Below, one piece after another: positions 51,460-60,465 of a stretch of DNA of 64,000 bases. Under the pieces are notes generated by a model that was given only the letters and a program-made list of their open reading frames with translations, ran no database searches and was not told where the DNA came from. Within the stretch, counting starts at the first letter, position 1, and each line of letters starts with the position of its first letter. Source of the stretch: Maritimibacter sp. DP1N21-5 (GTDB taxonomy: Bacteria; Pseudomonadota; Alphaproteobacteria; Rhodobacterales; Rhodobacteraceae); contig NZ_JAHUZF010000007.1 in assembly GCF_019218295.1 (NCBI RefSeq), forward strand, positions 1 through 64,000, read 5' to 3'. The position numbers were made by a program, and so were the translations under genes.

Positions 51460-52017
51460 CTACGGGTCGCCCATCAATCGCTGAAGCTCGAACAACTCGG
51501 AGCCGAGCCCCATCGTCACGTGGTCCCTCGCGCCTAGCCGATCCGCCTCGGCCTTGTTCTGCGACAGTTTCCATGTGCCGTCGACATCCTGGACGGTCAT
51601 GCGGACCGGGACAATGGCCCGCAGAAGTCTGGCGAGCGCCGTCTCGTCCACCTTGTCCACCAACCATGGGGGTTTTGGCAGCAGACGCGCCTCGTAGGCC
51701 GCCGACTGCCGGTCGAGAAGTCCTCGCATCGCACCGTCGGGCAGTCGTTCCAGCATGCCGCGGATATGAACCGCGACATAGTTCCACGTCGGCACCTGAT
51801 CCTCGCTCTCGTACCAATCGGGCGAGATGTATCCGTCCGGACCGGTCATCGCGATGACCGCCCGATGCGGCCTGTCCAACGCGCGCACGATCGGGTTCGA
51901 CCGCACCAGATGCGCCTCGACCGTGCGGCCGTCGTCAGACAAGAGCACAGGCACATGGGCCACTATGGGACCGCCCTCGCCATTCATGGCAAGCGTTCCA
52001 AACACGCGACGCCGCAC
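51460..52017 (-). CDS. PaiB-like FMN-binding protein with unclear start
   Basis: A flavin-binding split-barrel protein of the PaiB family (FMN-binding negative regulator). From the GTG at 52017 it has 185 residues, beginning RRRVFGTLA inside the first beta-strand. Family members usually start MHPNxAFR about 18 residues earlier. That sequence is encoded in frame (HPNRAFRTETLSRNLEF), but the codon before it (52071-52069) is ATC and is preceded two codons earlier by the mtaB stop. Either ATC is the real start or the N-terminus is lost. Probably co-transcribed with mtaB and dapF. Confidence 0.75.
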   Translation of the reverse strand: MRRRVFGTLAMNGEGGPIVAHVPVLLSDDGRTVEAHLVRSNPIVRALDRPHRAVIAMTGPDGYISPDWYESEDQVPTWNYVAVHIRGMLERLPDGAMRGLLDRQSAAYEARLLPKPPWLVDKVDETALARLLRAIVPVRMTVQDVDGTWKLSQNKAEADRLGARDHVTMGLGSELFELQRLMGDP

Positions 52018-52074
52018 AAACTCCAGATTTCGGCTCAGCGTTTCGGTTCGGAAGGCACGGTTGGGATGGATGGC

Positions 52075-53325
52075 TCAGGCCCTCAACTGCGTGCCGGCGA
52101 AGCCCGTCACGGTGGTGCGCACGATCCGGCCTTCTGGCTGGTCGGTGTCGAAGACGACCTCCGCGAAATGGGCCGTGCGCCCCATGCGCGGGTTCTCCAT
52201 CAGGACGTCGTGCACGACGCCGACCTGCCCGGACAAGTGTTTCTGCACGGCCGCGTCCCCTGCGGCCCGAAGACGCGCTGCACGGTCCTTGATCACCGGC
52301 CCGCTGACCTTCTGGGGAATGCGCGCCGCCGGCGTGCCCTCCCGCGCGGAATAGGGGAAGACGTGAAGCCAGGTCAGGTCGCAGTCCTCGACCAGCTTCA
52401 GCGAGTTCTCGAAATGCGCCTCGGTCTCTGTCGGAAACCCCGCGATGATGTCGGCCCCGAAGGTGATCCCCGGGCGCAGGCGCCGCGCTTCTTCACAAAA
52501 GCGGATCGCATCGTCGCGCAGGTGCCGACGCCTCATCCGCTTCAGGATAAGGTCGTCGCCATGCTGGAGACTGAGGTGCAGATGGGGCATGAGCCGCGAT
52601 TCGGTGGCGATGGCCAGCATCAGGTTGTCGTCCGCCTCGATACTGTCGATGGACGAAATCCGCAGCCGCGCGAGGTCAGGCACCAGCCGGAGGATACGCA
52701 TCACCAGATCGCCAAGCCGCGGCGTGCCGGGCAGATCGCCGCCCCAGGACGTCAGGTCGACACCAGTCAGGACGACCTCGTTATAGCCCCGGTCCACCAG
52801 CCGCTTGATCTGGTCCACGACCACGCCTGCGGGCACCGAGCGTGAATTGCCCCGGCCATAGGGGATGATGCAGAACGTGCAGCGGTGGTCGCAGCCGTTC
52901 TGGACCTGCACATATGCGCGGGAGCGGGTGCCGAAGCCGTCGATCAGGTGCCCGGCGGTTTCCGTCACCGACATGATGTCGTCGACCTGCACCTTTTCAG
53001 TCCGCTCCATGAGGCCCATCCAGGTGGCAGGCTCCATCTTCTCGGCATTGCCGACCACCAGATCGACCTCGGACATCGCGGCAAAGGTTTCGGGCTCGGT
53101 CTGGGCCGCGCACCCAGTGACGATCAGCTTGGCGTTCGGATTGTCGCGCCGGAGCTTGCGGATCTCCTGCCGCGCCTTGCGCACGGCTTCCGCCGTCACC
53201 GCACAGGTGTTCACCACGACCGCGTCGTTCACCCCCGCCGCATCGGCGAGCGCCTTCATGGCTTCGGTCTCATAGGCGTTCAGGCGACAGCCGAGCGTCG
53301 CGAAGATCGGCGCCTTGGACTCCAT
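52075..53325 (-). CDS. mtaB: tRNA (N6-threonylcarbamoyladenosine37) methylthiotransferase MtaB
   Basis: Radical-SAM enzyme that makes ms2t6A37 in ANN-decoding tRNAs. 416 residues: N-terminal UPF0004 domain (ATLGCRLNAYETEAM at 9-23, NTCAVT, TGCAAQ), the radical-SAM CDHRCTFC cluster and a C-terminal TRAM-like region. MtaB rather than MiaB or RimO by the GCRLN opening. Start 53325 overlaps the dapF stop (TGATG). An upstream extension of the frame is the shadow of dapF. Confidence 0.94.
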   Translation of the reverse strand: MESKAPIFATLGCRLNAYETEAMKALADAAGVNDAVVVNTCAVTAEAVRKARQEIRKLRRDNPNAKLIVTGCAAQTEPETFAAMSEVDLVVGNAEKMEPATWMGLMERTEKVQVDDIMSVTETAGHLIDGFGTRSRAYVQVQNGCDHRCTFCIIPYGRGNSRSVPAGVVVDQIKRLVDRGYNEVVLTGVDLTSWGGDLPGTPRLGDLVMRILRLVPDLARLRISSIDSIEADDNLMLAIATESRLMPHLHLSLQHGDDLILKRMRRRHLRDDAIRFCEEARRLRPGITFGADIIAGFPTETEAHFENSLKLVEDCDLTWLHVFPYSAREGTPAARIPQKVSGPVIKDRAARLRAAGDAAVQKHLSGQVGVVHDVLMENPRMGRTAHFAEVVFDTDQPEGRIVRTTVTGFAGTQLRA

Positions 53326-54179
53326 CAGACCGTCTCCGATACGCGGGACAGGAAGTCCTCGGTCAACGTCGCGTCCGCGACATGCGCCGTTGGCCCGGTC
53401 ATCCAGACGCCGTCCTCGCGCCAATCGAGCAGTAGCCAGCCGCCATCGACCTCGATCCGCACCTTGCGCTCGGTCAGGCCCCGGGTCGCGGCGGCCACAG
53501 CCGTGGCGCAGGCACCCGAGCCACAGGCAAGCGTGATCCCCGTTCCGCGTTCCCAGACCCGCATCCGGATTTCCTCGCGCGACCGGACCTGGGCGAACTC
53601 CACATTGGTGCGCGCCGGGAAAAGCGGATCGGTCTCGACCGCGCGTCCCCAGCCGGCAACGTCTACGGCCTCGGCATCCTCGACGAAGAACACCGCATGG
53701 GGGTTGCCCATGCCCACCGCCATCGGATCGCCATCGAGCGGCAGGTGGTCGACCGCCATCTCATGCGCCAGTGGCACCTCGCGCCAGTCGAACTGCGGGT
53801 GCCCCATGTTCACATGAACCGCACCGTCGATCAGCCGCGCCTCGAGCAGCCCGCGCGCGGTTCGAATCGTGATCCCGTCCTTCCCGGTCTGGTCGAACAT
53901 GTATCGCGCCACGCAGCGGGTGGCGTTGCCACAAGCGCCCGCACGGCTCCCGTCCACGTTCCAGAAATCGAGGTCGATGTCCGCTGCGTCGCTGTCGCGA
54001 ATCTCCGCGAGTTGATCGAATCCCACGCCCCGATGCCGGTCGCCCAGCGCGCGGGCCAAGGGTTCCGTCACGCGCGCCGATTGCCCCCGTGAATCGACGA
54101 TCACGAAGTCATTTCCGGCCCCATGCCATTTCATGAATGACAGGCTCTTGTCTGCACGGCTGGCGTCCATGGCGCGCAT
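53325..54179 (-). CDS. dapF: Diaminopimelate epimerase
   Basis: Pyridoxal-independent epimerase converting LL- to meso-diaminopimelate for lysine and peptidoglycan. Two catalytic Cys are seen in GACGNATRC and [11 protein letters not shown], plus the opening [16 protein letters not shown]. 284 residues from 54179; Met codons at 54170 and 54134 are alternative starts, the last directly before KWHGAGNDF. First gene of a dapF-mtaB-PaiB transcript. Confidence 0.95.
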   Translation of the reverse strand: MRAMDASRADKSLSFMKWHGAGNDFVIVDSRGQSARVTEPLARALGDRHRGVGFDQLAEIRDSDAADIDLDFWNVDGSRAGACGNATRCVARYMFDQTGKDGITIRTARGLLEARLIDGAVHVNMGHPQFDWREVPLAHEMAVDHLPLDGDPMAVGMGNPHAVFFVEDAEAVDVAGWGRAVETDPLFPARTNVEFAQVRSREEIRMRVWERGTGITLACGSGACATAVAAATRGLTERKVRIEVDGGWLLLDWREDGVWMTGPTAHVADATLTEDFLSRVSETV

Positions 54180-54269
54180 ATACGCCTGTCAGATGTGGTT
54201 TTCCAGCACGCAGCATGGATCGCGACGCCCCTCCGACAAGAAAGTCGCTAGATTCCCGGAATTTGGGGC

Positions 54270-54298
54270 TTGACCCCATTGCCGCCGCTCTTTAGTCA
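54270..54298 (+). promoter_or_regulatory. Candidate promoter of tRNA-Lys
   Basis: TTGACC (54270-54275) and TAGTCA (54293-54298) with a 17-base spacer, 13 bases before the tRNA 5' end. The arrangement suits a strong stable-RNA promoter of alphaproteobacterial type. Confidence 0.5.
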
Positions 54299-54310
54299 GC
54301 GCGCCACAGT

Positions 54311-54386
54311 GGGCCGTTAGCTCAGTTGGTAGAGCAACTGACTTTTAATCAGTGGGTCGCAGGTTCGAATCCTGCACGGCTCACCA
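54311..54386 (+). tRNA. tRNA-Lys(TTT)
   Basis: 76-base cloverleaf GGGCCGTTAGCTCAGTTGG... ending ACGGCTCACCA. Acceptor GGGCCGT/ACGGCTC pairs with one G-U. The anticodon stem-loop ACTGA-CTTTTAA-TCAGT gives TTT. D-loop AGCTCAGTTGGTAGAG and T-loop GGTTCGAATCC are canonical, CCA encoded. Confidence 0.98.
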
Positions 54387-54478
54387 CTTGCACGAAAACG
54401 ATCGTCCGTCTGCCGGACGCCTCCCATGAGGGAACGCTTTGCGCGTGTCGGGTGTTTGCTTCCCGAATGGAGGCGAAC

Positions 54479-54820
54479 ATGACCCAGTTGATTCCCATTG
54501 ACGAACCCCCGGCCACCCGATGGCTCGACCGCCGCGCGAGCCCTCGCCTGGCGCCACTTTTTTATGGCAGTGGCATGCTCGCGGTGGGGGCATGGTTGCT
54601 TGTCTCCAAGCCCCGGTTCGGCGAAGTGCCTGCGCCGCGACAGTCGGACGATGACGGCGTGTCGGGCACCTCGCGGGTGTCCCGAGTGGCAAAGGTCGGG
54701 CGCGACGGGGTCGAGGCCTTCGCGCCCACCAACGTGACCGATTCGATCGGCCGTTCCCTTCTGCTGGGTGGCGCAGCGCTCATCCTGACGCGGCTTCTGG
54801 ACGAAGTCAGCGGGTCCTGA
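54479..54820 (+). CDS. Small hypothetical membrane protein
   Basis: A 113-residue protein with two hydrophobic stretches (LFYGSGMLAVGAWLLV and SIGRSLLLGGAALILTRLL) separated by a polar Asp/Arg-rich loop of about 50 residues. The ATG at 54479 follows GGAGG at five bases; the longer frame begins inside the tRNA gene and is not real. No family recognised. Convergent with the PAP2 gene. Confidence 0.65.
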   Translation: MTQLIPIDEPPATRWLDRRASPRLAPLFYGSGMLAVGAWLLVSKPRFGEVPAPRQSDDDGVSGTSRVSRVAKVGRDGVEAFAPTNVTDSIGRSLLLGGAALILTRLLDEVSGS

Positions 54821-54823
54821 CAG

Positions 54824-55552
54824 TCAGGCGTCCGACGATGTGACGGGTTTGTCCGGGTCGATCTGACCCCGGCTTGCAAGGAGCCGCGCGAACAGGAACA
54901 CGGCCAGCGCCCAGGCTGCGCCAAGGGTCCATCCTGCCAGCACGTCCGACGGCCAGTGAACGCCGAGATAGACCCGGCTGACCCCCACGAGCCCGGCGAG
55001 CGTCGCGGCGACCACGACGTAGAACACCCGTAGCCGCACCCGATCCTCGACGCGCGCAAGAAGTACGGCAAGCGTCAGATAGGTCACTGTCGCCATCATC
55101 GAATGGCCCGAGGGGAACGAAGCTGTCGCCACCTCGACCCCATGCGGCACGAGATCCGGTCTGGGTCGGTCGAAGAACCCCTTGAAGAAATGCGACAGCA
55201 CCTGTCCCCCGATCACCGCGACGGCAAGCAGGAGTGCGGAGCCACGACGCCGGCGTAACAGCAGAAAGACGAAGACGAACACGGCCAGAAGAACTTGGAC
55301 CGTGATACCACCCAGCGCCGTAAGATCGCGCATCGCGGTTTCGACCTCGGTTCCGCCGATCGGATTGTTGAGGTCCCCAGACACCCGAAGAGCCATGAGC
55401 ACCGCCTCGTCAAAGGCGTGAAGGTCACCCTCGGTCATCTCGCCGGCCAGCGCGAAGAACGCCCAGAGCGCGGCGGCCATCAGCATCAGGACGACCAGCG
55501 TGGCCGCTTCGATGCGCTCTGTGACGGCCGCGAGGGTCTGTTTGGGCTTCAT
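54824..55552 (-). CDS. PAP2-family phosphatase
   Basis: Integral-membrane phosphatase of the type 2 phosphatidic acid phosphatase family, possibly acting on undecaprenyl diphosphate or lipid phosphates. 242 residues, about six helices. The three catalytic motifs are present: KGFFDRPRPD, FPSGHSM and SRVYLGVHWPSDVLAG. The start at 55552 is set from MKPKQTLAAV; the frame reaches 55648, overlapping the divergent ModE-like gene. A second undecaprenyl phosphatase besides uppP is possible. Confidence 0.88.
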   Translation of the reverse strand: MKPKQTLAAVTERIEAATLVVLMLMAAALWAFFALAGEMTEGDLHAFDEAVLMALRVSGDLNNPIGGTEVETAMRDLTALGGITVQVLLAVFVFVFLLLRRRRGSALLLAVAVIGGQVLSHFFKGFFDRPRPDLVPHGVEVATASFPSGHSMMATVTYLTLAVLLARVEDRVRLRVFYVVVAATLAGLVGVSRVYLGVHWPSDVLAGWTLGAAWALAVFLFARLLASRGQIDPDKPVTSSDA

Positions 55553-55646
55553 GGGCGTTCCGGTGCGTGTCGGGTCACAACGCGCGAACCCTGCCCTTGT
55601 TGCACGCGCTTGCCAAGTCCGGCTGCGGCGTGGCAGGTCTTTGTCC

Positions 55647-56015
55647 ATGACAGACGCTCCCTTTCCCCGCCTGCGCCTCAGGCTCTATTTCGCCCCGGGC
55701 GAGATGATGGGACCGGGCAAGGCCGAGCTTCTCGAACACATCAGGGACACGGGGTCGATTTCGGCCGCGGGCCGGGCCATGGGTATGAGCTACAAGCGTG
55801 CCTGGTCACTGGTCGAGGTGATGAACGCCATGTTCCGCGCCCCCGTCGTGGAAAGCAGCCGTGGCGGACCTAAGGGCGGCGGGGCGCATCTGACCGAAAC
55901 GGGTGAGGCCGTCCTTGCCCATTACCGCGCGCTCGAAGCCGTCGCCCTGACCGGCGGCGCGCAGGAGATCGACGCAATGGAGCGACTATTGTCGGATATG
56001 GTCCACAGGAAATAA
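55647..56015 (+). CDS. modE: ModE-like winged-helix regulator lacking the molybdate-binding domain
   Basis: A 122-residue protein corresponding to the N-terminal DNA-binding half of ModE: LLEHIRDTGSISAAGRAMGMSYKRAWSLV is the HTH region (29-57). The C-terminal Mop/TOBE domains that bind molybdate in E. coli ModE are absent. Immediately upstream of modABC with a palindromic site between, so it likely controls the molybdate importer. How it senses molybdate without the sensor domain is unclear. The open frame starts earlier at 55500 but ATG 55647 matches homologues. Confidence 0.85.
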   Translation: MTDAPFPRLRLRLYFAPGEMMGPGKAELLEHIRDTGSISAAGRAMGMSYKRAWSLVEVMNAMFRAPVVESSRGGPKGGGAHLTETGEAVLAHYRALEAVALTGGAQEIDAMERLLSDMVHRK

Positions 56016-56041
56016 CGCTTGCCAAACCGCGCGCCCCGCTG

Positions 56042-56065
56042 CGATATGTTTGGCGAAACATAACA
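56042..56065. promoter_or_regulatory. Mo-box-like palindrome before modA
   Basis: CGATATG-N10-CATAACA contains a perfect TATGTTT-GGCG-AAACATA inverted repeat, 14 bases before the modA start. The flanking CGnTAT and ATAAC elements resemble ModE binding sites (Mo-boxes). It is placed to block modABC transcription or translation start-site access when molybdate is sufficient. Confidence 0.65.
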
Positions 56066-56078
56066 GAACAGGGGTCCC

Positions 56079-56834
56079 ATGCTTCGTCTTGCTCTTGCCT
56101 CCGTCGTTTTCCTCCTGCCCCTGACCGCCCGCGCGGGCGAGGTCACGGTGCTTGCCGCCGCCTCGCTCAAGACCGCGCTGGACGAGATTGCGCTGTCGTT
56201 CCAGGCTGCGACAGGACACGATGTCGTGGCGAGCTACGCGGGGTCCTCCGCGCTCGCGCGCCAGATCGAACAGGCTATCCCGGGCGACGTCTTCATCTCG
56301 GCCAGCCTCGAGTGGATGAACACCCTTGCCGACCAGACATTGATCGACCCTGACAGCCGCACCGACCTGCTGGAAAACGAGATCGTGCTGGTCGCGCACG
56401 AAGCACTGGACCCCGTCACTATTGATGGAAACCTCGACCTTGCAGGGATGCTTGGCAACGGCTTCCTCGCCATGGCGCTGGTCGATGCGGTTCCCGCCGG
56501 TCAATACGGCAAGGCCGCGTTAGAGACCCTTGGCCTGTGGTCGTCGCTCGAAGACCGCGTCGCGCAGGCCGACAACGTGCGCGCCGCGCTCGCCCTTGTC
56601 GCGACCGGCGAAGCGCCCTTCGGGATCGTCTATCGGACCGATGCCAGTGCCGAACCCGCCGTCACCGTGGTCGGCACCTTCCCGACCGACAGCCATCCCC
56701 GCATCGTCTACCCCGCCGCCGCGCTCGCATCGTCAGACAATCCGGTGACAGAAGAGTTCCTCGATTTCCTCGAGGGCCCCGAAGCCCGTCAGGTCTTCGA
56801 AGCGCAGGGGTTCAAGGTCATCGCCGGCGAATGA
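56079..56834 (+). CDS. modA: Molybdate ABC transporter, periplasmic binding protein
   Basis: Captures molybdate (and tungstate) in the periplasm. 251 residues with a signal peptide (1-18, ending TARA-GE) and the ModA-type opening VTVLAAASLKTALDEIA; GSSALARQIEQ and AMALVDAVPAGQYGK line the oxyanion site. Stop overlaps the modB start (ATGA). A Mo-box-like palindrome lies just upstream. Confidence 0.95.
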   Translation: MLRLALASVVFLLPLTARAGEVTVLAAASLKTALDEIALSFQAATGHDVVASYAGSSALARQIEQAIPGDVFISASLEWMNTLADQTLIDPDSRTDLLENEIVLVAHEALDPVTIDGNLDLAGMLGNGFLAMALVDAVPAGQYGKAALETLGLWSSLEDRVAQADNVRAALALVATGEAPFGIVYRTDASAEPAVTVVGTFPTDSHPRIVYPAAALASSDNPVTEEFLDFLEGPEARQVFEAQGFKVIAGE

Positions 56835-57520
56835 CCTGGCTCGGCCCCGAGGAATGGCAGGCCGTCGCGCTCTCGTTGCGGGTCTCGGCGGTGGCCACGG
56901 TCGTTTCGCTTCCCATCGGTATCTTCATCGCCTATGCCCTCGCCCGCTGGCGGTTTCCCGGCAAGCAGGTGCTGAACGGCATCGTCCACCTGCCGCTGAT
57001 CCTGCCGCCCGTGGTCACCGGGTACCTGCTCCTCCTGACCTTCGGGACGCAGGGCCCCATCGGCGCGCCTCTCGCCAAGATCGGCATCACCTTTGCCTTC
57101 TCATGGACCGGCGCGGCACTGGCCGCCGGCATCATGGCCTTCCCCCTCATGGTGCGCGCGATCCGGCTCTCTATCGAGGCTGTCGATCCCCGGCTGGAAC
57201 AGGCCGCAGGCACCCTTGGCGCCTCCCGGCTCTGGTCCTTCGCGACGGTGACGCTGCCGCTTATCCTGCCGGGCATCCTGGCCGGCGCGATCCTCGCCTT
57301 TGCGAAGGCCATGGGAGAATTCGGCGCGACGATCACCTTCGTGTCGAACATTCCGGGAAGGACACAGACACTTCCCTCCGCAATCTATGCCTTCCTTCAG
57401 GTGCCGGACGGAGAAAACGCTGCGCTGCGTCTCGTCCTTGTCTCCGTCGCCATCGCCATGCTGGCCCTGATCGCGTCCGAGGTCCTCGCCCAACGTCTCG
57501 CGCGACGGATGCGCACATGA
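56831..57520 (+). CDS. modB: Molybdate ABC transporter, permease
   Basis: Inner-membrane channel of the molybdate importer. 229 residues, about six helices, with the EAA loop EQAAGTLGASRLWSFATVTLPL. Both junctions (modA-modB and modB-modC) are ATGA overlaps, giving tight translational coupling. The start at 56831 is inside the modA stop; an upstream open frame is the shadow of modA. Confidence 0.95.
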   Translation: MTWLGPEEWQAVALSLRVSAVATVVSLPIGIFIAYALARWRFPGKQVLNGIVHLPLILPPVVTGYLLLLTFGTQGPIGAPLAKIGITFAFSWTGAALAAGIMAFPLMVRAIRLSIEAVDPRLEQAAGTLGASRLWSFATVTLPLILPGILAGAILAFAKAMGEFGATITFVSNIPGRTQTLPSAIYAFLQVPDGENAALRLVLVSVAIAMLALIASEVLAQRLARRMRT

Positions 57521-58581
57521 GCCTGTCGGTCGATATCGGCAAACGCCTTGGCGACTTCACCCTCGACGTGGCGTTCGAGGCTCCGGCGGGGATCACCGTG
57601 CTCTTCGGGCGCTCCGGGTCCGGCAAGACCAGTGTCATCAACGCGGTTGCGGGGCTTTCCACGCCGGACAAAGGGTCGATCACGGTCGACGGGCGGACGC
57701 TTTTCGATGCGGCGACCAACCTGCCGCCCCACACACGCCGGCTTGGCTATGTCTTTCAGGACGCCCGCCTTTTTCCGCATCTTACCGTGCGCCAGAACCT
57801 CGACTATGGGCGCTGGTTCCGACCGAAGGCCACGCGACAGGCCGACCCCGCCCGTATCATCGACATGCTGGGGATCGGCCCCTTGCTGTCCCGGCGCCCC
57901 GCCACCTTGTCGGGCGGCGAGAAACAACGTGTCGCCATTGGACGCGCGCTGTTGTCCGATCCTGCGATGATCCTCGCCGACGAACCGCTGGCCGCGCTCG
58001 ATGCCGACCGCAAGGCCGAGATCCTGCCCTACTTCGAGCGCCTGCGCGACGAGTTGCAGATCCCCGTGCTCTATGTGAGCCATTCCGCAGCCGAGGTCGC
58101 CCGCCTTGCCACGACGGTCGTGGTCCTTGAAGAGGGCCGGGTCGTGCGCATCGGTCCCGCCGCAGATGTGCTCTCCGACCCGCAGGTCACGCCACTGGGC
58201 GTCTCCGAAGCCGGCGCCGTGCTCGACGCGACGGTGACGCGGCATCATGACGACGGGCTGACCGAGCTTGCCGCCGGGCCGCTGAGCCTGCTCCTGCCGC
58301 ATATCCCCCGCGATCCCGGAACCTCGCTCCGGGTGCGGATCGAGGCGCAGGATGTCATGCTCGCCCTCACGAAGCCCGAGGGTATCTCGGCCCTCAACAC
58401 CTTTCCGGCCAAGGTCCGGGCGATCCGGCAAGGCTCGGGTCCCGGCGCGCTTGTCCAGCTCGACGCGGGCGGCAACCTCCTGCTCGCGCGCATCACCCGC
58501 CGGTCGGCCGAGGCGCTCGCCCTGCGCCCCGGTCAGGATCTTTTCGCCGTTCTGAAAGCCGTCTCGGTCGCGCGCGACTGA
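57517..58581 (+). CDS. modC: Molybdate ABC transporter, ATP-binding protein
   Basis: ATPase of the molybdate importer. 354 residues: nucleotide-binding domain with GRSGSGKTS, LSGGEKQRVAIGRAL and LADEPLAALD, followed by a C-terminal TOBE/Mop domain (about 285-350, with NTFPAKVRAIRQGSGPGALVQL) that can bind molybdate for feedback inhibition. Start at 57517 in ATGA overlap with modB. Convergent with the SLC13 transporter 6 bases downstream. Confidence 0.95.
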   Translation: MSLSVDIGKRLGDFTLDVAFEAPAGITVLFGRSGSGKTSVINAVAGLSTPDKGSITVDGRTLFDAATNLPPHTRRLGYVFQDARLFPHLTVRQNLDYGRWFRPKATRQADPARIIDMLGIGPLLSRRPATLSGGEKQRVAIGRALLSDPAMILADEPLAALDADRKAEILPYFERLRDELQIPVLYVSHSAAEVARLATTVVVLEEGRVVRIGPAADVLSDPQVTPLGVSEAGAVLDATVTRHHDDGLTELAAGPLSLLLPHIPRDPGTSLRVRIEAQDVMLALTKPEGISALNTFPAKVRAIRQGSGPGALVQLDAGGNLLLARITRRSAEALALRPGQDLFAVLKAVSVARD

Positions 58582-58587
58582 CAGCGC

Positions 58588-60369
58588 TCAGAACGGAAAG
58601 AAGATCGGGATCACGATGATCGCCATTACGGCGAAGAGGATATTGAGCGGCACGCCGACGACGAGGAAGTCGCGGAACTTGTAGCCCCCGGCGGAGTAGA
58701 CGAAGGTATTCGTCTGATATCCGATGGGGGTCGCGAAACTGGCCGAGGCCGCGAACATGACCGCCATGATGAAGGGCCGCGGATCGTAACCAAGCTGGAG
58801 CGCAAGCGCGATGGCCAGAGGCCCGACCAGCACCGTCACGGCGTTGTTAGACACCATTTCGGTCAGAACCGAGGTCAGCACGTAGACCGCCGCCAAGATC
58901 GCGACCGGCCCCATCCAACTGACCCGCGCGACGACCCAATCCACGATCAGCGCGACGGTCCCCGTCGCCTCGAGCCCTTGGCTCAGGCCCAGCATGCCGA
59001 AGATGAGGAACAGAATCCGCCAGTCGATCGCCTCGAAGGCATCCTCCGGGTCCACGCAGCGGGTCATCATGACGACCACCGCCCCGATGACCGCGAGCCC
59101 GGCAATGGGCATCACGTCGAAGGCCGACAGAAGCATGACCGCAATAATCGCCGCGATGGCGATGGGCGCTTTGTTCCGGCGCAGGGGTTTGTCCGCGGGG
59201 GCGGTCAAGTTCACGATCCCGCCGTCTTCCATGAGCCGCTGGATCCCCTCCATGGGCCCTTCGAGAAGAAGCGTATCCGCGAACTGCAAACGGAGGTCCT
59301 GCAACTCTTGCGACAGATTCTGATCCTGCCGGTGAATCGCCATGAGGTAGACGCCGTATTTCCTTCGCAGCTTCAGGTCACGCACGAGCCGACCGCGCAG
59401 ATGCGAATTGGGCCCGATGCTCGCCTCCATGGTGATGGTCTGATCGGCGGTCACGGGCTCGAACCCGGTTTCGTCAAGATCGTTGAACACCACCGCGCCG
59501 TCCTCGCGCAGGCCGAGGATTTCGCCGGTATCGGTCTTGATCACGATCCGGTCGCCCGGCTCCAGCACGGTATCCCGCAGCGTCCGACGCAGCGAAACCT
59601 CGCCCCGCACGACGTCGAGCACCCGTGCGTTCCCGTTGAAGGGGAGATCGGCGAGGGTCTTGCCCACGTATCGGCTGTCATGGGGGATCAGAAGCCGCGC
59701 GAGGAAACGCCGCTTCTGCTGTTGTCCGAGCATGGAGGACAGCGAAGCGCGATCCGGCAACAGAAACCGCCCCGCGAGGATCATGTAGACGACGCCGACA
59801 CCGGCCATGATCAACCCGGGAAGGGTCATTTCGAACATGGAGATCGGCGGCTGCCCCGCTTCGGTGGCCACGCCGCTCATCAGGATGTTTGTTGAAGTTC
59901 CCACGAGCGTGAGCGTTCCGCCAAAGATCGCCGCGAAGGAGAGCGGGATGAGAAGCCGCGACGGTGCGACCCCGACCGACCCCGCGAGCGAGATCATGAT
60001 CGGGGTGAGCAGAATCACCACCGGCGTATTGTTCATGAAGGCGGAGGCCCCGGCCGTGCCGACCATCATCAGAAGGAGCGATCGCAAGAGCGACCCTCGC
60101 GCCTGCTTCTTGAGGAACTCCCCGATCAGCTCGAGCACCCCGGTGCGCTCCAGCGCGGCCGAAAGGATGAACATCATGGCAATGGTGATCGGTGCCGAGT
60201 TCGAGAAGACCTTGAGGAAGTCATTCGTGCTGATCACGCCCGTGGCGATCAGAAGCGCCGAAGCGCCCAGCGCCGTGACCTCGGGCGGATAGATTTCGCG
60301 AAAGAAGCTGATGAACACCGCGGCCAGCACCAGCAGGACGAGGATTTGATCGAACGACATGATGCCCAT
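58588..60369 (-). CDS. SLC13-type sodium/anion symporter with two TrkA-C domains
   Basis: A 593-residue DASS/CitT-type transporter. N-terminal and C-terminal membrane halves (about eleven helices; SAALERTGVLELIGEFL, AFMNNTPVVILLTPI, EMVSNNAVTVLVGPLA) flank a central soluble insert (about 205-375) with two TrkA_C-type RCK domains (GKTLADLPF, LRGRLVRDLKL). Relatives move dicarboxylates or sulfate. Substrate not determinable here. A second Met at 60360 is an alternative start. A candidate promoter lies at 60404-60432. Confidence 0.9.
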   Translation of the reverse strand: MGIMSFDQILVLLVLAAVFISFFREIYPPEVTALGASALLIATGVISTNDFLKVFSNSAPITIAMMFILSAALERTGVLELIGEFLKKQARGSLLRSLLLMMVGTAGASAFMNNTPVVILLTPIMISLAGSVGVAPSRLLIPLSFAAIFGGTLTLVGTSTNILMSGVATEAGQPPISMFEMTLPGLIMAGVGVVYMILAGRFLLPDRASLSSMLGQQQKRRFLARLLIPHDSRYVGKTLADLPFNGNARVLDVVRGEVSLRRTLRDTVLEPGDRIVIKTDTGEILGLREDGAVVFNDLDETGFEPVTADQTITMEASIGPNSHLRGRLVRDLKLRRKYGVYLMAIHRQDQNLSQELQDLRLQFADTLLLEGPMEGIQRLMEDGGIVNLTAPADKPLRRNKAPIAIAAIIAVMLLSAFDVMPIAGLAVIGAVVVMMTRCVDPEDAFEAIDWRILFLIFGMLGLSQGLEATGTVALIVDWVVARVSWMGPVAILAAVYVLTSVLTEMVSNNAVTVLVGPLAIALALQLGYDPRPFIMAVMFAASASFATPIGYQTNTFVYSAGGYKFRDFLVVGVPLNILFAVMAIIVIPIFFPF

Positions 60370-60403
60370 GACTCCGCGCGCCGTCCCGGAAACGAGACGC
60401 CGC

Positions 60404-60432
60404 CATTAGGTCAGAATCGCTGCCAAAATCAA
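60404..60432 (-). promoter_or_regulatory. Candidate promoter of the SLC13 transporter gene
   Basis: On the minus strand TTGATT (60432-60427) and CTAATG (60409-60404) with a 17-base spacer, 35 bases before the start codon at 60369. Confidence 0.45.
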
Positions 60433-60465
60433 TCGGGATCTTCGACTGCGAGACACGGGTTTCGA

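Noticed and set aside
60406..60414. Fourth TTAGGTCAG word upstream of the SLC13 gene
   Set aside because: Here the word overlaps a reasonable -10 element on the minus strand (CTAATG with TTGATT at 17 bases), so I do not count it as a regulator site like the glt copies.
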